Source: Myxococcota bacterium (lineage in GTDB: Bacteria > Myxococcota_A > UBA9160 > PR03). Taken from it: a stretch of DNA of 7,556 bases. The notes under the pieces are model-generated. The model was not told where the DNA came from, did no database searches, and saw only the letters and a program-made list of their open reading frames with translations. The number at the start of each line of letters is the position of its first letter. Positions within the stretch are counted from its first letter, which is position 1. Location: positions 1 through 7,556 of the forward strand of contig JALOQG010000127.1 in the NCBI GenBank assembly GCA_025453505.1, given 5' to 3'. The position numbers were made by a program, and so were the translations under genes. Positions 5,807 through 7,556 of the stretch are shown piece by piece.

Positions 5807-6238
5807 CTACCCCCGCGCCGCCTCCCGCTTCCGGTCCGCGGCCCACTCGGCCATGACCTTCCGCGTCAGCTCGAAGTTGTAGACGTCTTCCTGATGGGAG
5901 AAGCGGCCGCCGCCCGCGTAGAGCATCGTGGTGATGCCCGAGAACTCGTAGAACGAGCCGTCGGCGCGCCGACCGGGCAGCCGGTTCCACCACAGGAACA
6001 CGACCCGGTCGCCCTCGATCACGCACCACTCGGTCGGATAGCTCCAGCCGACCAGTGGCTTCATCACGGGTACCAGCCAGGCGCGGATCGCCTCCCGCCC
6101 GCGATACACGCCGAAGTGATGCTCGACGTAGACTGCGTCCTCGGTGAGGAGGTCGCAGTAGGCGTTCCAGTCGTCGGCGTCCTGCGCCGCGCGCGTCGCG
6201 CGGAACGCGGCCTCGATCTCGGAACGGGGATGGGGCAT
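5807..6238 (-). CDS. NTF2-like / SnoaL-like domain protein
   Basis: The 143-residue product matches the small alpha+beta-barrel NTF2/SnoaL fold. An N-terminal helix carries the DWNAYCDLLTEDAVYVEH pattern (23-40), followed by GVYRGREAIRAWL (43-55). Trp-rich strands follow (EWCVIEGDRVVFLWWNRL, 70-87), then FYEFSGITTMLYAGGGRFSHQEDVYN (96-121), where family members place pocket residues. The fold serves as steroid isomerase, polyketide cyclase, dehydratase or simple ligand binder, so the reaction cannot be read from sequence. Candidate polar pocket residues are Asp34, His40-His41, Glu98 and Asp118. ATG 6238 is preceded by GAGGA (6248-6244), which overlaps the TGA of the upstream DUF1302-like gene. 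With only 8 bp between the genes this implies one transcript and coupled translation. There is no signal peptide, so it is probably cytoplasmic. Confidence 0.85.
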   Translation of the reverse strand: MPHPRSEIEAAFRATRAAQDADDWNAYCDLLTEDAVYVEHHFGVYRGREAIRAWLVPVMKPLVGWSYPTEWCVIEGDRVVFLWWNRLPGRRADGSFYEFSGITTMLYAGGGRFSHQEDVYNFELTRKVMAEWAADRKREAARG

Positions 6239-6243
6239 CGCGA

Positions 6244-6248
6244 TCCTC
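6244..6248 (-). promoter_or_regulatory. Ribosome-binding site of the NTF2-like gene, overlapping the upstream stop codon
   Basis: GAGGA on the minus strand begins inside the TGA (6249-6247) of the preceding gene and sits 5 bp before ATG 6238. The overlap is a typical coupling arrangement and supports the chosen start. Confidence 0.6.
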
Positions 6249-7556
6249 AGAACGTGTAGCGGATCTGGAGATAGACCTCGTCGTGCTCGCGCACGGCGGA
6301 GAGGCCGTTCTCGACGGCGTCCTGGTAGGCGTTGCGGCCCGTCCGGTTGACGCCGGGGCGGATCTCGTTGATGGAGGAGTCGATCATCTGCTGGCGTCCC
6401 ATGAACACGTTGGCGCCGATGGTCGCCGAGAAACTCTCGGTGAAGCGGTACACGACCGAAGGCAGGATCGCGCCCGATTGCGACATCACGTCGTAGACGA
6501 GCGTGTTGTAGATCATGAGGCGGTCCTGGTGATAGCCGGTGAACGCGGTCAGCGTGCCGAGCACGTTGACCGGTCCGTTCGCGTAGAAGTTGTCGTGGTA
6601 GTCGTCGATGTACTGCACGAAGAGCTGGGCGTTGAAGAAGAAGGTGCGGCCGGGATTCAGGAAATTGATGAAGGTCGGACGGTCGGCCGAGATCGTCAGG
6701 TTGATCGTGCCCGACTCGGAGGTGCCGTCGAACTCGTCGTTGTCGAGGAAGATCTGGCGGTTGATCCAGGTCGCCTCGACGCCCCAGTTCGACTTGGTGA
6801 CGCTCTCGTCGAAGTCGAAGGCGAAGCCGAGCACGTTGCGCTTGTCGTACTCGACGACGAGCTCGCCGCTCGAGTGCCAGACGAAGTCGCGGCGTCCGAA
6901 GCCGTTCGCACCACCGGCGCGCACGTCGTTGCGTCGCGCACCCGCGGTCGAGAGGAAGCTGCGTACGGACTCGCAGAGCGCGATGCGCCACAGGCCGCAG
7001 GCGGTCGGGTTCACGCCGTCGACCAGCGCGGGATCCACGCCGGGACGGACCTGCCCGGCGTAGGGCCCGCGCGTGATGATGCCGAGACCGAAGGGGTCGA
7101 AGGGATCGAACTCGGTGAGCGCGGGAAAGTCCGGGTTCGGATCGCGTCCGCCGGTCGCGACGATCTGCAAGAGGTTCCACGACACGGCCGCGAGCTCGCT
7201 GCGGTACGGCTGCGCGGTGTAGGGTTGCGCGAGCACCCGCGCGGCCGTGGCGCGTCCGTTGTCGCCGGCGTTGCAGCCGAAAGGTCCCGGTCCCACACAG
7301 CCGTCGACGGCGACGTCGTAGCCCGGATCGAGCGGGCCGCGCGCGCCGGGCAGGATGTAGGTGCGGCCGTTCTCGTGGCGCGTCGCGACGGGGCCTCCGA
7401 CGAAGCCGATCGTGCCGGGGTGCCAGATCGAGCGGTCGCGCACGTCGTAGGTGTCGATCGAGCCGGTGCTGCCGTCGAAGCCGGGCCACGACTGCAAGAG
7501 CACGCTGGCCTCGGCGTTCATCATGTCGATGCCGTCGATGTCGCAGTCCGCCTGAT
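6247..7556 (-). CDS. DUF1302-like outer-membrane beta-barrel protein, 5' truncated by the window edge
   Basis: The frame is open to the window edge: ten residues (QADCDIDGID) precede the two Met codons at 7524-7519, so those Met are internal and ~435 residues of C-terminal sequence are visible. Numbering from Met 7524, alternating hydrophobic strands run from ~215 to the end, including ADRPTFINFLNPGRTFFFNAQ (280-300), GYHQDRLMIYNTLVYD (330-345) and PSVVYRFTESFSATIGANVF (355-374). The last residues, YLQIRYTF (418-425), end in Phe, the signal recognised by the Bam assembly machinery. The pattern resembles DUF1302 proteins, often found with DUF1329 near genes for hydrophobic-compound metabolism or export; no DUF1329 gene is in the window. 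The N-terminal visible half holds Pro/Gly-rich extracellular-looking loops with two CX7C pairs (76/84, 176/184). The barrel call is strong; the DUF1302 assignment is from memory of the family and less sure. Confidence 0.72.
   Translation of the reverse strand, partial: QADCDIDGIDMMNAEASVLLQSWPGFDGSTGSIDTYDVRDRSIWHPGTIGFVGGPVATRHENGRTYILPGARGPLDPGYDVAVDGCVGPGPFGCNAGDNGRATAARVLAQPYTAQPYRSELAAVSWNLLQIVATGGRDPNPDFPALTEFDPFDPFGLGIITRGPYAGQVRPGVDPALVDGVNPTACGLWRIALCESVRSFLSTAGARRNDVRAGGANGFGRRDFVWHSSGELVVEYDKRNVLGFAFDFDESVTKSNWGVEATWINRQIFLDNDEFDGTSESGTINLTISADRPTFINFLNPGRTFFFNAQLFVQYIDDYHDNFYANGPVNVLGTLTAFTGYHQDRLMIYNTLVYDVMSQSGAILPSVVYRFTESFSATIGANVFMGRQQMIDSSINEIRPGVNRTGRNAYQDAVENGLSAVREHDEVYLQIRYTF

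Noticed and set aside
4741..5856. A 371-codon open frame on the plus strand opposite the HD-GYP gene.
   Set aside because: Its composition (Arg, Glu, His-rich, no domain pattern) is that of an antisense frame; the minus strand carries complete HD-GYP motifs.
1..7556. A search for a mobile element, defence system, CRISPR array or RNA gene.
   Set aside because: No transposase, integrase, phage or defence-like protein, no regular repeat array and no tRNA-like or rRNA-like sequence was seen; base composition looks uniform.

Overview
The window is GC-rich throughout (roughly two thirds G+C by eye) and gene-dense, with short intergenic gaps. The organism looks like a Gram-negative bacterium. One protein ends in the C-terminal aromatic residue typical of outer-membrane barrels, and another is an exported di-heme peroxidase. 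The mix of a crotonase, an acyl-CoA-dehydrogenase-fold oxidoreductase, a DUF1302-like outer-membrane protein and an HD-GYP protein fits a GC-rich proteobacterium or a former 'deltaproteobacterial' lineage such as Myxococcota or Binatota. That placement is inference. I see no rRNA, tRNA, CRISPR array, phage gene or insertion sequence.

Layout. Positions 1-510 (+) hold the 3' end of an NFACT-R (DUF814) domain protein. Positions 604-1323 (+) encode an unrecognised seven-helix membrane protein. Positions 3294 down to 1310 (-) form a translationally coupled two-gene operon: an acyl-CoA-dehydrogenase-fold, HsaA/HpaH/DszC-like flavin enzyme, then a crotonase lacking both classical hydratase glutamates. 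The interval 3295-3416 is a divergent promoter region with an inverted repeat. Positions 3417-4433 (+) encode a periplasmic di-heme cytochrome c peroxidase. The interval 4434-4497, between convergent genes, carries most of a 26-bp direct repeat. Positions 7556 down to 4498 (-) are a same-strand run: a 5'-truncated DUF1302-like outer-membrane protein, an NTF2/SnoaL-like small protein 8 bp downstream, and an HD-GYP phosphodiesterase with two membrane helices and a GAF-like domain 58 bp further on.

How the genes may work together. The flavin enzyme and the crotonase overlap by 4 bp and probably act in one catabolic route on a CoA-linked or hydrophobic ring substrate. The DUF1302-like protein and the NTF2-like protein are also probably co-transcribed; proteins of the first kind often accompany uptake or breakdown of hydrophobic compounds. 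The peroxidase, the seven-helix protein and the NFACT protein look like independent units. No convincing new multi-gene system is visible. The oddest points are the missing crotonase glutamates, the paired CX7C motifs in the outer-membrane protein, the orphan 7TM protein, and the small repeats and dyads at the two gene boundaries around the peroxidase.
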